Counted from the stretch's first letter, positions 53,285-62,763 are shown. The stretch is DNA of 64,000 nt from CAVQBC01 sp963848415 (GCA_963848415.1 CAWKDN010000001.1:2914001-2978000); one strand, 5' to 3'. Numbers and translations: made by a program. Notes: a model not told the origin generated them from the sequence alone.

Positions 53285-54811
53285 CTACTCCGCCTCGCCG
53301 TAGCCCCCGCCGCCCGGCGTCTCGACCGTCACCACCGCGTCGGTGTCGAGGCCCCGCGTGACCTTCGGCGGCAGCTCCTCGTCGTCGAGCCGGTTGGCGC
53401 CGACCTCGCCCGGCTCCCCGCCGGCCGCGCCCTGGGGCTGGTGCCGGCGGCGGTCGGTGAGCAGGGACAGCGTGGCGGGCTCGAGCACCCGGACCGCGCG
53501 CACGATCCCGTCGCCGCCGCGGTGCTCGCCGTCGCCGCCCGACCCGTAGCGCAGCTCATAGCGCTCGACGCGCATCGGGTACTCGAGCTCGAGCGCCTCG
53601 ACCGGGGTGTTGAGCGTGTTGGTCATCCCGACGTGGACGCCGGAGGGGCCGTCGCGCTCGGCGCTCGCGCCCTGGCCGCCGGCGATCGTCTCGTAGTAGG
53701 TCCACCCGCGCCCGCCGATGATCAGGTTGTTCATCGTCCCCTGGCCCTGAGCGGGCAGCTCGACCGCCTCGGCGAGGGCGAGCAGGACGGTGTCGGCGAT
53801 CCGCTGGGAGGTCTCGACGTTGCCGGCCACCACCGCCGACGGCGCCACCGCGTGCACGAGGCTGCCCTCGGGAGCGCGCACCTCGAGCGGCGCGTAGGCG
53901 CCGGCGTTGGCCGGCACGTCGCCCGGCAGCAGCACGCGCAGGGCGAAGTAGCAGGCCGAGCGGGTGACGGCCAGCGGGCAGTTGACGTTGCCGGCCACCG
54001 CGTCGGCGGTGCCGTCGAAGTCGATGACCAGCTCCTCGCCGTCGACGGTCACCGTCACACAGATCTCGACGTCGTCGTCGCTGACGCCGTCGCCCTCCAT
54101 CTCGCCGCGCGCCTCGTAGCGGCCGTCGGGCAGCTCGCCGATCGCCTCGCGCGTGCGCCGCTCGGCGTAGGCGAGCACCTCGCCGAAGGCGTCGAGCACG
54201 ATCTCGCGGCCGCGGCGCTCGACCAGCTCGGCCACCCGCCGCTCGGCGAGCCGGTTGGCGGCCAGCTGGGCGCGCAGGTCGCCGCGCCGGACGTCCGGGG
54301 TGCGGACGTTGGCGAGGATCAGGTCGAGCACGTCCTGGACGACCTCGCCCTCGCGCTCGAGCCGCAGCGGCGGGATGACGAGGCCCTCCTGCAGCAGCTC
54401 GCGCGAGCCGCTGGGCATCGAGCCCGGGCTCATGCCGCCCACGTCGGAGTGGTGCGCGCGCGTGACCGCGTAGCCGACGACGTCGCCGTCCAGGGCGACG
54501 GGGGAGACGAGCGTGATGTCCGGCAGGTGGGTGCCGCCCGCGAACGGGTCGTTGAGCACGAAGACGTCGCCGGGGGCCGGCTCGCGCTCGATCACGGCGG
54601 CGACCGACTCGGGCATCGCGCCGAGGTGGACGGGGATGTGCTCGGCCTGCGCCACCAGCCGGCCCTCGGCGTCGAAGAGGGCGGCCGAGCAGTCGCGGCG
54701 CTCCTTGATGTTCGAGGAGTAGGCGCCGCGGATCAGCACCGCGCCCATCTCCTCGGCGATCCCCGCCAGCGCGCTGGCGAGCACCGACAGCGTGACGGGA
54801 TCGAGGCTCAT
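53285..54811 (-). CDS. hyuB: Hydantoinase/oxoprolinase subunit B
   Basis: 508 residues from ATG 54811 (MSLDPVTLSVLASALAGIAE). Family signatures are MGAVLIRGAYSSNIKERRDC, GDVFVLNDPFAGGTHLPDIT, TRAHHSDVGGMSPGSMP and GEHRGGDGIVRAVRVLEPAT. The B subunit acts with HyuA to open 5-oxoproline or hydantoin rings with ATP. The start overlaps the hyuA stop by ATGA. Because of the hyuA frameshift, the open frame artificially continues upstream from this start as far as 56755; the true gene begins at 54811. Confidence 0.94.
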   Translation of the reverse strand: MSLDPVTLSVLASALAGIAEEMGAVLIRGAYSSNIKERRDCSAALFDAEGRLVAQAEHIPVHLGAMPESVAAVIEREPAPGDVFVLNDPFAGGTHLPDITLVSPVALDGDVVGYAVTRAHHSDVGGMSPGSMPSGSRELLQEGLVIPPLRLEREGEVVQDVLDLILANVRTPDVRRGDLRAQLAANRLAERRVAELVERRGREIVLDAFGEVLAYAERRTREAIGELPDGRYEARGEMEGDGVSDDDVEICVTVTVDGEELVIDFDGTADAVAGNVNCPLAVTRSACYFALRVLLPGDVPANAGAYAPLEVRAPEGSLVHAVAPSAVVAGNVETSQRIADTVLLALAEAVELPAQGQGTMNNLIIGGRGWTYYETIAGGQGASAERDGPSGVHVGMTNTLNTPVEALELEYPMRVERYELRYGSGGDGEHRGGDGIVRAVRVLEPATLSLLTDRRRHQPQGAAGGEPGEVGANRLDDEELPPKVTRGLDTDAVVTVETPGGGGYGEAE

Positions 54812-56755
54812 CGCTCGAGCACCAGCGCGCCGGCGTCGTCGACCTTCCCCTGCCAGCCGGGCCGCACGACGCAGGTCGCCTCGGCCAGCTCGACCACCGC
54901 GGGCCCCTCGACCGTGTCGCCGGGGCCGAGCGACGCGCGCGCGTGCACCGGCACCTCGCTCCAGTCGCCGTCGAAGCACGCCCGGCGCGTCTGCTCGCCG
55001 GCGTCCTCGGCGGCCTGCTCGGCCTCGAGCGGCGGCTTGTCGACCGGGGTCGTCGCCACCAGGCGGACGTTGACGAGCTCGAGCGGCTCCTCCTCCATGC
55101 GATAGCCGTAGCGCCGCTCGTGGGCGGTGTGGAAGCCCTCGGCCAGCTCGCCCAGGTCGTCGGCGTCGATCGTCAGCTCGAAGGACTGGTGGCGATAGCG
55201 CACATCGGCGCGGCGGCGCAGCTCGGGCGCGTCGGCCTCGTCCTCCAGCGCTGTGAAGGCCTCCTCCATCGCCGCCTCGTCCAGCTCGCCGAGCAGCGGG
55301 CGCGCGAGGTCGCTGCCGGACGTCGGAGATGGCGAGGCCGAGCGCGCTGAGCACGCCCGCCGCGCGCGGGACGATGACCGTCTGCATCCCGAGCTCCTCG
55401 GCCAGCGCGCAGGCGTGCATCCCGCCCGCGCCGCCGAAGGCGACGAGCGCGAAGTCGCGCGGGTCCAGGCCGCGCTGCACCGAGATCACCCGCAGCGCGC
55501 GCGTCATCTCCGCGTTCGCCACGCGGACGATGCCCAGCGCAGTCGCCTCAGCGTCGAGGTCCAGCCGGCCGCCGACGCGGTCGAGCGCCGCCTCGGCGCG
55601 CTCGCGGCTGAGCGTCACCTCGCCGCCGAGCTCCGCGCCGTCGCCGAGGTAGCCGAGGAAGAGGTTCGCGTCGGTCACGGTGGGCTCCTCGCCGCCGCGG
55701 CCGTAGGCGGCGGGCCCGGGATCGGCGCCGGCGGACTCGGGCCCGACGCGCAGGGCGCCGCCGGCGTCCGCCCAGGCCAGCGAGCCGCCGCCGGCCGAGA
55801 CGGTGTGGACGTCGACCATCGGCAGCTTGATCGGCACGCCCGCCACGACCGACTCCGTGGTCGTCTGGGCCTCGCCGCCGACGATCGGCGCGACGTCGGT
55901 GCTCGTGCCGCCCATGTCGAAGGTCAGGACGTCCTCGAAGCCGCTCGCCTGCGCGGCGTAGGCCGCCCCCACCACCCCGCCGGCCGGCCCGGAGAGCACG
56001 CACGACGCCGCCTGCTCGGCGGCGGCGGCCACCTCGACGACCCCGCCGGAGGACTGCATGACCAGCGGCGCCGGCAGCCCGGCCTCCTCCGCGCGGCCTG
56101 CGAGCTGCTCGAGGTAGGCGCCCAGGCGCGGCCCCAGGTAGGCGTCGGCGACGGTCGTCGACGTGCGCTCGTACTCGCGGAACTCGGGCAGCACCTCGCT
56201 GGAGAGCGAGACGTGGACGTCGCCCAGGGCCTCGCGCAGCGCCTCGCCGACCGCCTGCTCGTGCTCGGGGTGCAGGAAGCCGAAGAGCAGGCAGACCGCG
56301 ACCGCCTCGACCTCGGCCTCGCCGATCGCCTCGACCGCCGCCGCGACGCTCTCCTCGTCGAGCGGCTCGAGCTCGCCGTCGGGACCCATCCGCTCGCGCA
56401 CGGTGAAGCGCAGCTCGCGCGGGACGAGCGCCGGCGGCCGGCCGGCCGTGAGGTCGTAGAGCGCGGCGCGGTCCTGGCGGCCGATCTCGATCACGTCGCG
56501 GAAGCCCTCGGTGGTCACGAGCGCGGTGCGAGCTCCGCGGCGCTCGAGCAGCGCGTTGGTGGCCACGGTCATCCCGTGCGCGAAGGCGGCGGCCTCGGTG
56601 ACCTCGGCCGCCTCCAGGCTGCGCATGACGCCCTCGGACTGATCGTCCGGGGTGGAGGGGACCTTGGCCGTGACCAGCCGGTCGCCCGCGATCAGGACGA
56701 GGTCGGTGAAGGTCCCGCCCACGTCCACCCCCAGCCGGGCCTCTGCGTCCGCCAC
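54808..56755 (-). pseudogene. hyuA: Hydantoinase/oxoprolinase subunit A with a +1 frameshift
   Basis: The N-terminal ~480 residues are intact: LGVDVGGTFTDLVLIAGDRL (ATPase-fold phosphate loop), TTEGFRDVIEIGRQDR, QSSGGVVEVAAAAEQAA and FDMGGTSTDVAPIVGG. After GLAISDVR (about 55320) one extra base must be skipped. The frame then resumes as SDLARPLLGELDEAAMEEAF and runs cleanly to 54808 with the usual HyuA C-terminus (HERRYGYRMEEEPLELVNVR). Together the parts make a normal ~650-residue HyuA. Either a recent inactivating insertion or a sequence error. ATP-driven ring opening would be lost if real. Confidence 0.88.
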
Positions 56756-56826
56756 GGGCGGGAACCTACCCGGACCGCTCAGCGGACGCGCGACCCCCGG
56801 CTGCGGGCCGCGCGCGGAGCCGTGCC

Positions 56827-57780
56827 TCAGCCGCCGAAGCGGGAGCGCAGCGCCTGGACGTTGGCGACGTACTGATCCGTGTCCTCGTAGTTGCCGCGCG
56901 AGCGCACTGAGCCGAGGCCCTGGTAGTAGCCGGCGATGGCGGTGTTCTCGTCACCGCCGGTGTCCTGCAGCAGCTGCTTGAGGTAGAGCACGCCGGCCTC
57001 GACGTTGTCGCCGGCGGAGTTCGGGTCCAGCGGCCGCGAGGCGAGGTTGCTCTGCACGTCGTCCCACGTGCCGGGCATGACCTGCATCACGCCGCGGGCG
57101 TTGGCCGAGGAGACCGCCGCGTTGTTGAAGCCGCTCTCCTGCCAGGCGATGGCGGCGGCGAGCGAGGGGGAGACGCCGTGCTGGGCCGCGACCGACTGGA
57201 TGTCCGACGCACCCACGGTCTGGCCCGTCGGCGCGCTGGCGGCCGCGGGGGCGGGCGCGGCGGTCTCCTGCGGCGCCGCCGGCTCGGAGGCCTGCGCGGG
57301 GGCGGGCGAGCCGCCCGAGACGCTGAGCGACGTGCCGGCGAGTAGCAGCCCATCGGGATCGAGCCCGTTCATCGCGGCGAGCTCGGACACCGAGACGCCG
57401 GCGTTGGCGGCCAGCGCGGACAGGGTGTCTCCCGGCTGCACGGTGTAGCCGCCGCCGCCGCTCGGCGCGGACGGCGCTGCGGCGGTCTGCGCGGGCGCTG
57501 CCGCGGTCTCCGCCGCCGGCGCGACGCCCTGGCCCTGGAGCGCCACCGCGCCCTCGTCGACCGTCGGGACGCTGACGGTCTGGCCGACCTGCAGCGTGCC
57601 GCCCTCGGAGACGCCGTTATAGGCGGCGACGGTCCGTGTGGTCAGGTTGTTGCGGGCGGCCAGCGACCACAGCGTGTCGCCCGGCTGCACGGTCACTGGC
57701 ACCGCCGCGAGAGCGGAAGGAGTGACGGCGAGTCCGCCGAACAGCGTCAGGGCGAAACAGATCAGGCGTCGATGGTGCAC
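56827..57780 (-). CDS. Secreted LysM-LysM-SLT peptidoglycan hydrolase
   Basis: 317 residues. Signal peptide ending ALA|AVP (residue 25). LysM 1 (VTVQPGDTLWSLAARNNLTT) at ~29-72, a Pro/Ala linker, LysM 2 (YTVQPGDTLSALAANAGVSV) at ~112-155, a second linker, then an SLT lytic transglycosylase domain from ~195 with AAAIAWQESGFNNAAVSSAN (catalytic Glu) and ARGVMQVMPGTW. It binds wall glycan through LysM and cleaves it. GTG start. It is divergent from the acyltransferase gene, with no riboswitch-like structure recognised in its leader. Confidence 0.94.
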   Translation of the reverse strand: MHHRRLICFALTLFGGLAVTPSALAAVPVTVQPGDTLWSLAARNNLTTRTVAAYNGVSEGGTLQVGQTVSVPTVDEGAVALQGQGVAPAAETAAAPAQTAAAPSAPSGGGGYTVQPGDTLSALAANAGVSVSELAAMNGLDPDGLLLAGTSLSVSGGSPAPAQASEPAAPQETAAPAPAAASAPTGQTVGASDIQSVAAQHGVSPSLAAAIAWQESGFNNAAVSSANARGVMQVMPGTWDDVQSNLASRPLDPNSAGDNVEAGVLYLKQLLQDTGGDENTAIAGYYQGLGSVRSRGNYEDTDQYVANVQALRSRFGG

Positions 57781-57905
57781 GGCTTCCGAGCCTCCAGGTC
57801 GTCGAGAACGGCCGCAGTGGTAGCCGAGCGCTTCCGGACCGGCACGTTTGCGTGCGCGGTTACGACACCCTGCAACTCGGCTTGCGCGGGCATACTCCGC
57901 CTCCT

Positions 57906-58505
57906 GTGGAACCCGCGGACCTCAGGCTGTGGCTCCAGAAGTGGCGCTGGTACGAGCGCAACACGCTGCCGTGGAACCGCGCCCGCATCCACCTCGAGTT
58001 CGCGCGGCGCCGCGCGTTCTGCCGCTGGCCCGTGCACGGCAACGTGCTCGAGATGCTGCGCGAGGGGCGCCTCGAGCTCGGCGCGCACGCGCTGCTCGAA
58101 CCCGGCGTGTGGCTCACCTCGCCGTCCGGGCGCATCCGCATCGGCGGCGGCAGCTTCCTGAACCTCGGCGTGCAGGTCGCGGCGGTCGAGCTGGTCGAGA
58201 TCGGCGAGCACTGCATGCTGGCCAACGGCTGCTTCGTCACCGACGCCGACCACCGCTTCGACGACCCGGCCCGCCCGGTGCCGTGGCAGGGGTTCACCGC
58301 CAAGGGACCGACCCGGCTGGGCGACAACGTCTGGTGCGGGGCCAACGTGGTGATCACCGGCGGCGTGACGGTCGGGGAGCGCTGCGTGATCGGCGCCAAC
58401 GCCGTCGTGACCGAAGACCTCCCACCCTTCTCGATCGCCGTCGGCGCCCCCGCCGTAGTGATCAGGACGATCGAGTACCCGACCCTGGAGCGCCCACGTG
58501 CCTGA
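57906..58505 (+). CDS. Left-handed beta-helix (hexapeptide) acyltransferase
   Basis: 199 residues from GTG 57906. The C-terminal half has hexapeptide repeats and the maltose/galactoside O-acetyltransferase-like signature GDNVWCGANVVITGGVTVGE near residue 140, with GEHCMLANGCFVTDADHRFD carrying the likely catalytic His. The acceptor is unknown; wall or exopolysaccharide sugars are plausible beside the LysM hydrolase. An upstream GTG at 57852 would add 18 residues but lies over the promoter. CATACT ends nine bases before GTG 57906, suggesting a leaderless message. Confidence 0.85.
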   Translation: MEPADLRLWLQKWRWYERNTLPWNRARIHLEFARRRAFCRWPVHGNVLEMLREGRLELGAHALLEPGVWLTSPSGRIRIGGGSFLNLGVQVAAVELVEIGEHCMLANGCFVTDADHRFDDPARPVPWQGFTAKGPTRLGDNVWCGANVVITGGVTVGERCVIGANAVVTEDLPPFSIAVGAPAVVIRTIEYPTLERPRA

Positions 58506-59676
58506 GGCCCGACCGCAGATGGATCCCCACGACCCGCTGGGGATCGAGCCCTTGCTGTCCGACGACGAGCGCGCGGGGCGCGACCGCGTGCGCGCGTGGG
58601 TGCGCGAGCGCTTCCTGCCTGAGGCCGAGACGTGGTTCGAGACGGCGCACTGGCCGCGCGAGCTCGTGCCCGAGCTCGGGGAGCTGGGCGTGCTCGGCAT
58701 GCACCTCGAGGGCTACGGGTGCGCCGGCGGCAGCGCCGTCGACTACGGCCTCGCCTGCGAGGAGCTCGAGGCCGGCGACTCCGGCCTGCGGACGTTCGTC
58801 TCCGTCCAGGGCTCGCTCGCCATGACGGCGATCCATCGCTTCGGCTCCGAGGAGCAGAAGGAGGCGTGGCTGCCGCGGATGGCGGCCGGGGAGGCGGTCG
58901 GCTGCTTCGCGCTCACCGAGCCCGAGGCCGGCAGCGACCCCGCGGGGATGGAGACCACCGCGACGCAGGCCGACGGCGGCTGGCGGCTGGACGGGGTCAA
59001 GCGGTGGATCGGGATGGGCTCGCTCGCTGACGTGGCGGTGGTGTGGGCGCGCACGGAGGACGGCGTCCGCGGCTTCCTGGTGCCGCGCGAGACGCCGGGT
59101 CTGACCACGAAGGACATCACCGGCAAGCGCGCCCTGCGGGCGTCGCTGCAGTCCGAGCTGCACTTCTCGGGCTGCGAGGTCGCAGACGACGCCCGGCTGC
59201 CCGGCGCGGAGGGCCTGGGCGCCGCGCTGACCTGCCTCGGCGAGGCGCGCTACGGCATCGTCTGGGGCGTCTGCGGCGCGGCTCGCGCGTGCTATGAGGC
59301 CGCGCTCGAGCGGTCGACGCGCCGCGAGCAGTTCGGCCGCCCGATCGCCTCCTTCCAGCTCGTGCAGGCGCGGCTGGCCGAGATGGCCCTCACGCTCGGC
59401 AAGGCGCAACTGCTCGCGCTGCACCTCGGCCGGGCCAAGGACGCCGGCCGCTGCGCCCCCGAGCACGTCAGCGCCGGTAAGCTCGACAACGTCCGCGCGG
59501 CCGCTGCCGTCGCCCGCGACGCCCGCCAGGTGCTCGGCGGTGACGGCGTCACCGACCTCTATCCCGCGATGCGCCACATGGCCAACCTCGAGGCGGTGAT
59601 GACCTACGAGGGCACGGCGGAGGTCCACACGCTGATCATCGGACGAGCGCTGACCGGCGTCGCGGCCTTCACCTGA
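58498..59676 (+). CDS. Acyl-CoA dehydrogenase, glutaryl-CoA-dehydrogenase-like
   Basis: 392 residues. FAD/substrate signatures: FVSVQGSLAMTAIHRFGSEE, GCFALTEPEAGSDPAGMETT, and the C-terminal YEGTAEVHTLIIGRALTGVA. The catalytic Glu of this branch lies in YEGT, as in GcdH. The QGSL motif and the RREQFGRPIASFQLVQ helix also fit the glutaryl-CoA dehydrogenase clade (lysine/tryptophan breakdown), though actual specificity needs testing. GTG start overlaps the acyltransferase end by 8 bp; ATG 58519 is an alternative. Confidence 0.93.
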   Translation: MPEARPQMDPHDPLGIEPLLSDDERAGRDRVRAWVRERFLPEAETWFETAHWPRELVPELGELGVLGMHLEGYGCAGGSAVDYGLACEELEAGDSGLRTFVSVQGSLAMTAIHRFGSEEQKEAWLPRMAAGEAVGCFALTEPEAGSDPAGMETTATQADGGWRLDGVKRWIGMGSLADVAVVWARTEDGVRGFLVPRETPGLTTKDITGKRALRASLQSELHFSGCEVADDARLPGAEGLGAALTCLGEARYGIVWGVCGAARACYEAALERSTRREQFGRPIASFQLVQARLAEMALTLGKAQLLALHLGRAKDAGRCAPEHVSAGKLDNVRAAAAVARDARQVLGGDGVTDLYPAMRHMANLEAVMTYEGTAEVHTLIIGRALTGVAAFT

Positions 59677-59679
59677 CCG

Positions 59680-59904
59680 CTACTTGGCGAGCATCGTCTG
59701 CACACCGAGGGCCACGGCGACCGCGAACACCAGCAGCGCCACCAGCGCCAGCACCGCGTAGCCGATCGCCGCCGCGCTCGCGCCGCCGCGGGCGACCTCG
59801 GCCGACCGCGCGCTCCAGCGCACCACGAGCGAGAACAGCACCGCGACGCCGAGCGTGGCCAGCAGTGACACGCCGATGACCTCGGAGAGGTCTGCCAGCT
59901 CCAT
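59680..59904 (-). CDS. Small two-helix membrane protein downstream of pit
   Basis: 74 residues from ATG 59904: MELADLSEVIGVSLLATLGV begins, with two hydrophobic segments (VSLLATLGVAVLFSLVV and AAIGYAVLALVALLVFAVAV) separated by a short basic loop. Third positions are strongly G/C. No family recognised. The start overlaps the stop of the 65-codon ORF before it (TGATG), so it appears to be translated from the pit transcript. It may be a Pit accessory, but that is inference from position only. Confidence 0.65.
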   Translation of the reverse strand: MELADLSEVIGVSLLATLGVAVLFSLVVRWSARSAEVARGGASAAAIGYAVLALVALLVFAVAVALGVQTMLAK

Positions 59905-60101
59905 CAGATGATTGGTTGCGCGGCCGCGCGGCCGGCTGGTGGATGGCCCGTGGATGCTGGGGGGTGCCCGCCCGAGGGCACAGTGGTGGTGCCACGGGCC
60001 CTCTGGGCGGGTGCCGTCCAGCGCCCGAGGCGTAGCCGGTGGCGAGCCGCAGGCGAGACAGGTGCGCCGCCAGACGGCCGTGGGGTCGTGGAACCAGTCA
60101 T
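59904..60101 (-). other. 65-codon ORF or structured spacer between pit and small membrane gene
   Basis: An ATG one base pair step after the pit stop (TAGATG) opens a 65-codon frame ending in TGATG with the next gene. Its product is Pro/Arg/Ala-rich and its third positions are less GC-biased than real genes here. Another frame looks more protein-like (WRRTCLACG...WHHHC) but has no start. The DNA is strongly self-complementary: GGCCCGTGG/CCACGGGCC at 59945/59992 and CCCGCCC...GGGCGGG with GAGGGC/GCCCTC nested. It may be a structured mRNA spacer rather than a gene. Confidence 0.35.
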
Positions 60102-61202
60102 CTAGCCTTCCGCCGTCAGCGTGCGCCCCGCGACCATCCGCCGCGCGAAGGCGAAGGCGAGCGCGAGCACCAGGGCGGCGGCCACGACGACCGGGCCGGT
60201 GCCGGTCTCCCCGAGGCCGTGGACGATCCCGAAGGTGAGCGCCCCGACGGCCGCCGCCGCCGGCAGCGTGAGCACCCAGGCGGTGGCGATGTTGCCTGCG
60301 ACGCCCCAGCGGACCGCCGACAGCCGCTTGGCGGCGCCGGCGCCCATGATGCCGCCGGAGATCACCTGCGTCGTCGACAGCGGGAAGCCGACGTGGGAGG
60401 CCGAGAGGATCACCGCCGCGCCGGCGCTCTGGGCCGCGAAGCCCTGGGCCGGGTCCATCTTGATGATGCGGCTGCCCATCGTGCGGATGATCCGCCAGCC
60501 GCCGACGTAGGTGCCCAGTGCGATCGCCGAGGCGGCGCTGACGACCACCCAGCTGGGTACCTCGTCGCTTGCCTGCAGGTCGCCGTTGGCGACGAGCGCC
60601 AGGAAGATGATGCCCATCGTCTTCTGGGCGTCGTTGGTGCCGTGGGCGAGCGAGAACAGGCTGCCGGAGACGAGCTGGCCGAGCCGGAACCCGCGGGTCA
60701 CGGGGCCGGGCCGCTGGCGGCCGACGATCCGGTAGGCGATCAGGATCGCCAGCCCTGCCGCCACCAGTGCGAGCACCGGCGCGACGAGCGCCGGCAGCAC
60801 GACGCTCTCGAGTACCCCGGACCACTGGACCGCGCCCACCCCGTCGGCCACCAGCGCGGCGCCGATCAGCCCGCCGATCAGCGCGTGCGAGGAGGACGAC
60901 GGCAGGCCGAAGTACCACGTAGCGAGGTTCCAGGCGATCGCTCCGACCAGCCCCGCGAAGACGACCGCGGGGGTCACTGCGCCCGCCTGCACGATGCCCT
61001 TGGCGACCGTGGCCGCGACCGCCAGCGACAGGAAGGCGCCGACGAAGTTCAGCAGCGCGGCCAGCCCGACCGCGACGCGCGGCCGGATCGCACGGGTCGA
61101 GATAGAGGTCGCCACGGCGTTGGCGGTGTCGTGGAACCCGTTGGTGAAGTCGAACGCGAGCGCGGTCGCGACGACGATCCACAGGACGGCATCGTTGTCC
61201 AT
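60102..61202 (-). CDS. pit: Low-affinity inorganic phosphate transporter Pit
   Basis: 366 residues, about ten membrane helices. The inverted-repeat PiT signatures are FDFTNGFHDTANAVATSIST near residue 16 and SLAHGTNDAQKTMGIIFLAL near 180, with GLPSSSSHALIGGLIGAAL and FPLSTTQVISGGIMGAG. It imports metal-phosphate with protons. The DUF47 gene lies 11 bp upstream in the same operon, a standard pairing. Confidence 0.96.
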   Translation of the reverse strand: MDNDAVLWIVVATALAFDFTNGFHDTANAVATSISTRAIRPRVAVGLAALLNFVGAFLSLAVAATVAKGIVQAGAVTPAVVFAGLVGAIAWNLATWYFGLPSSSSHALIGGLIGAALVADGVGAVQWSGVLESVVLPALVAPVLALVAAGLAILIAYRIVGRQRPGPVTRGFRLGQLVSGSLFSLAHGTNDAQKTMGIIFLALVANGDLQASDEVPSWVVVSAASAIALGTYVGGWRIIRTMGSRIIKMDPAQGFAAQSAGAAVILSASHVGFPLSTTQVISGGIMGAGAAKRLSAVRWGVAGNIATAWVLTLPAAAAVGALTFGIVHGLGETGTGPVVVAAALVLALAFAFARRMVAGRTLTAEG

Positions 61203-61213
61203 CGTCCGGGACG

Positions 61214-61843
61214 CTACGTGTTCTTGATGATGATGCCCTCGAGGATGTTGGCCGTGCGCTCGGTCGCGTCGATGGCCTCCTCCAGGCGTTCGAAGATGTC
61301 CTTCCAGCGGATGACCAGCATCGGGTCGATGCCGTCGACCTCGAACAGCGAGGCGAGCGCCTCGCGCACGACCCGGTCGCCCTCGTTCTCGATCCGGTTG
61401 ACCTCCATGGTGTGGTGGTCCAGGTCTTTGAAGGTCCGCAGCCGCGGGATCGCCTGCTCCACCTGCCGGCAGGCCTCGAGCAGCAGCTTGGACTGCACCT
61501 GAGCCTGCACCATCGGCGCCTCGATCCGGTAGAGGCCGAAGAAGTCGCCGACCTCCTCGGTGTAGTCGACGATGTCGTCCAGCGCCGAGGCGAGCGCGTA
61601 GATGTCCTCGCGGTCGATCGGGGTGACGAAGGTCTGGTTGAGGCGGTGGATCACGTCGTGGGTGATCCGGTCACCCTCCTGCTCGCAAACCACCAGCTCG
61701 CGCGCCAGCTCCGTGTGGTCCGGCCAGGTCTCGAGCATCCGCTCGAGCAGCTCGGCGGCGCGCACGAGGTTGGCACCGGCCTCCTCGAAGAGATCGAAGA
61801 ACTCGCGCTCCTTGGGAGCGAAGAGCCGGGACAGCCGCGCCAT
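61214..61843 (-). CDS. DUF47 / PhoU-like Pit accessory protein
   Basis: 209 residues, nearly all helical, of the PhoU-like DUF47 family (YkaA type): RLFAPKEREFFDLFEEAGAN, TFVTPIDREDIYALASALDD, VNRIENEGDRVVREALASLF. The repeated E-x-x-G-D-R motifs (ENEGDR, CEQEGDR) are the metal-binding sites of PhoU-like bundles. Almost always encoded beside pit; thought to regulate transport. Confidence 0.95.
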   Translation of the reverse strand: MARLSRLFAPKEREFFDLFEEAGANLVRAAELLERMLETWPDHTELARELVVCEQEGDRITHDVIHRLNQTFVTPIDREDIYALASALDDIVDYTEEVGDFFGLYRIEAPMVQAQVQSKLLLEACRQVEQAIPRLRTFKDLDHHTMEVNRIENEGDRVVREALASLFEVDGIDPMLVIRWKDIFERLEEAIDATERTANILEGIIIKNT

Positions 61844-61872
61844 CGCGGCAGCAGTCTAGGGTTAACGAGTTG

Positions 61873-62763
61873 TCAACGGCGTGTTAGCCCGCGCTGCGGC
61901 AACTGCTCGCGCAGCCGCTCGATCTCCTCCGGCGCGATGCCGTAGCTGTGCTCGTCGTCGGGGAAGCTGCGCGTGCGGACGGCCTCGGCGTAGTCGGAGA
62001 TCCCGCGCACGGTCTCGCTGTGGACGTCGGCGAAGCGCTTGGCGAAGCGCGGGAGCGGACCCGCGTTGATCCCGAGCAGGTCGTGGAGCACGAGCACCTG
62101 GCCGTCCGTGCTCGGGCCGGCGCCGATGCCGATGACGGGCACCTCCATGTGATGCATGATCAGGTCGGTCACGGCTGCCGGGATCGCCTCGAAGACGAGC
62201 GAGAAGCAGCCCGCCGCCTGCAGCGCCAGCGCGTCGTCGAGCACCTGGCGGGCGCGCTCGGCTGTCCGGCCCTGCGCGCGGTAGCCACCCAGCGCCGTCG
62301 CGGTCTGCGGCGTCAACCCGACGTGGCCCATCACGGGCACGCCGGCCCGCACGATCGCGGCGGCGCGCTCGGCCGACTGCCCCCCGCCCTCGAGCTTGAC
62401 CGCGTCGCAGCCGGCCTCCTTGACGAAGCGGTGCGCGGTGCCGATCGCCTGCGCGTCAGAGGCCTCGTAGGAGCCGAAGGGCAGGTCGCCGACCAGCATC
62501 GGCGTGCTCAGCCCGCGGCGCACGGCGGCGGTGAGCATCAGCAGCTCCTCGACGGTGACCGGCACGGTGTCGCGGTAGCCGAGCACGTTGTTGGCCGCCG
62601 AGTCGCCGACCAGCACCATGTCGACCTCGGTCGCCTCGGCGACCAGCGCCGTCGGGTGGTCGTAGGCGGTGATCATCACGATCGGCTCGCCGAGCGCCCG
62701 CATCTCGGCGAGCTTGGTCAGCGTGACGGGACGGCGATCGCTGCTGCGCGGAGGGGAGGACAT
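61873..62763 (-). CDS. panB: 3-methyl-2-oxobutanoate hydroxymethyltransferase
   Basis: 296 residues from ATG 62763. First committed step of pantothenate synthesis, adding a methylene-THF one-carbon unit to ketoisovalerate. TIM-barrel signatures: MVLVGDSAANNVLGYRDTVP (Mg site Asp), DAVKLEGGGQSAERAAAIVR, PVMGHVGLTPQTATALGGYR and LVFEAIPAAVTDLI (catalytic Glu). The longer upstream frame overlaps panC and is not coding. Located 31 bp after panC in the same direction. Confidence 0.97.
   Translation of the reverse strand: MSSPPRSSDRRPVTLTKLAEMRALGEPIVMITAYDHPTALVAEATEVDMVLVGDSAANNVLGYRDTVPVTVEELLMLTAAVRRGLSTPMLVGDLPFGSYEASDAQAIGTAHRFVKEAGCDAVKLEGGGQSAERAAAIVRAGVPVMGHVGLTPQTATALGGYRAQGRTAERARQVLDDALALQAAGCFSLVFEAIPAAVTDLIMHHMEVPVIGIGAGPSTDGQVLVLHDLLGINAGPLPRFAKRFADVHSETVRGISDYAEAVRTRSFPDDEHSYGIAPEEIERLREQLPQRGLTRR

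Noticed and set aside
53285..56755. A single 1156-codon open frame that would be a natural HyuA-HyuB fusion protein
   Set aside because: The ~170 residues between the two halves match no HyuA sequence, while the expected HyuA C-terminus is found in another frame ending in an ATGA overlap with hyuB. A frameshift explains it better.
59904..60101. Zinc-ribbon-like peptide (CLACG...HHHC) in the frame continuous with the small membrane gene
   Set aside because: No start codon between the pit stop and this stretch. Kept only as an ambiguous spacer.
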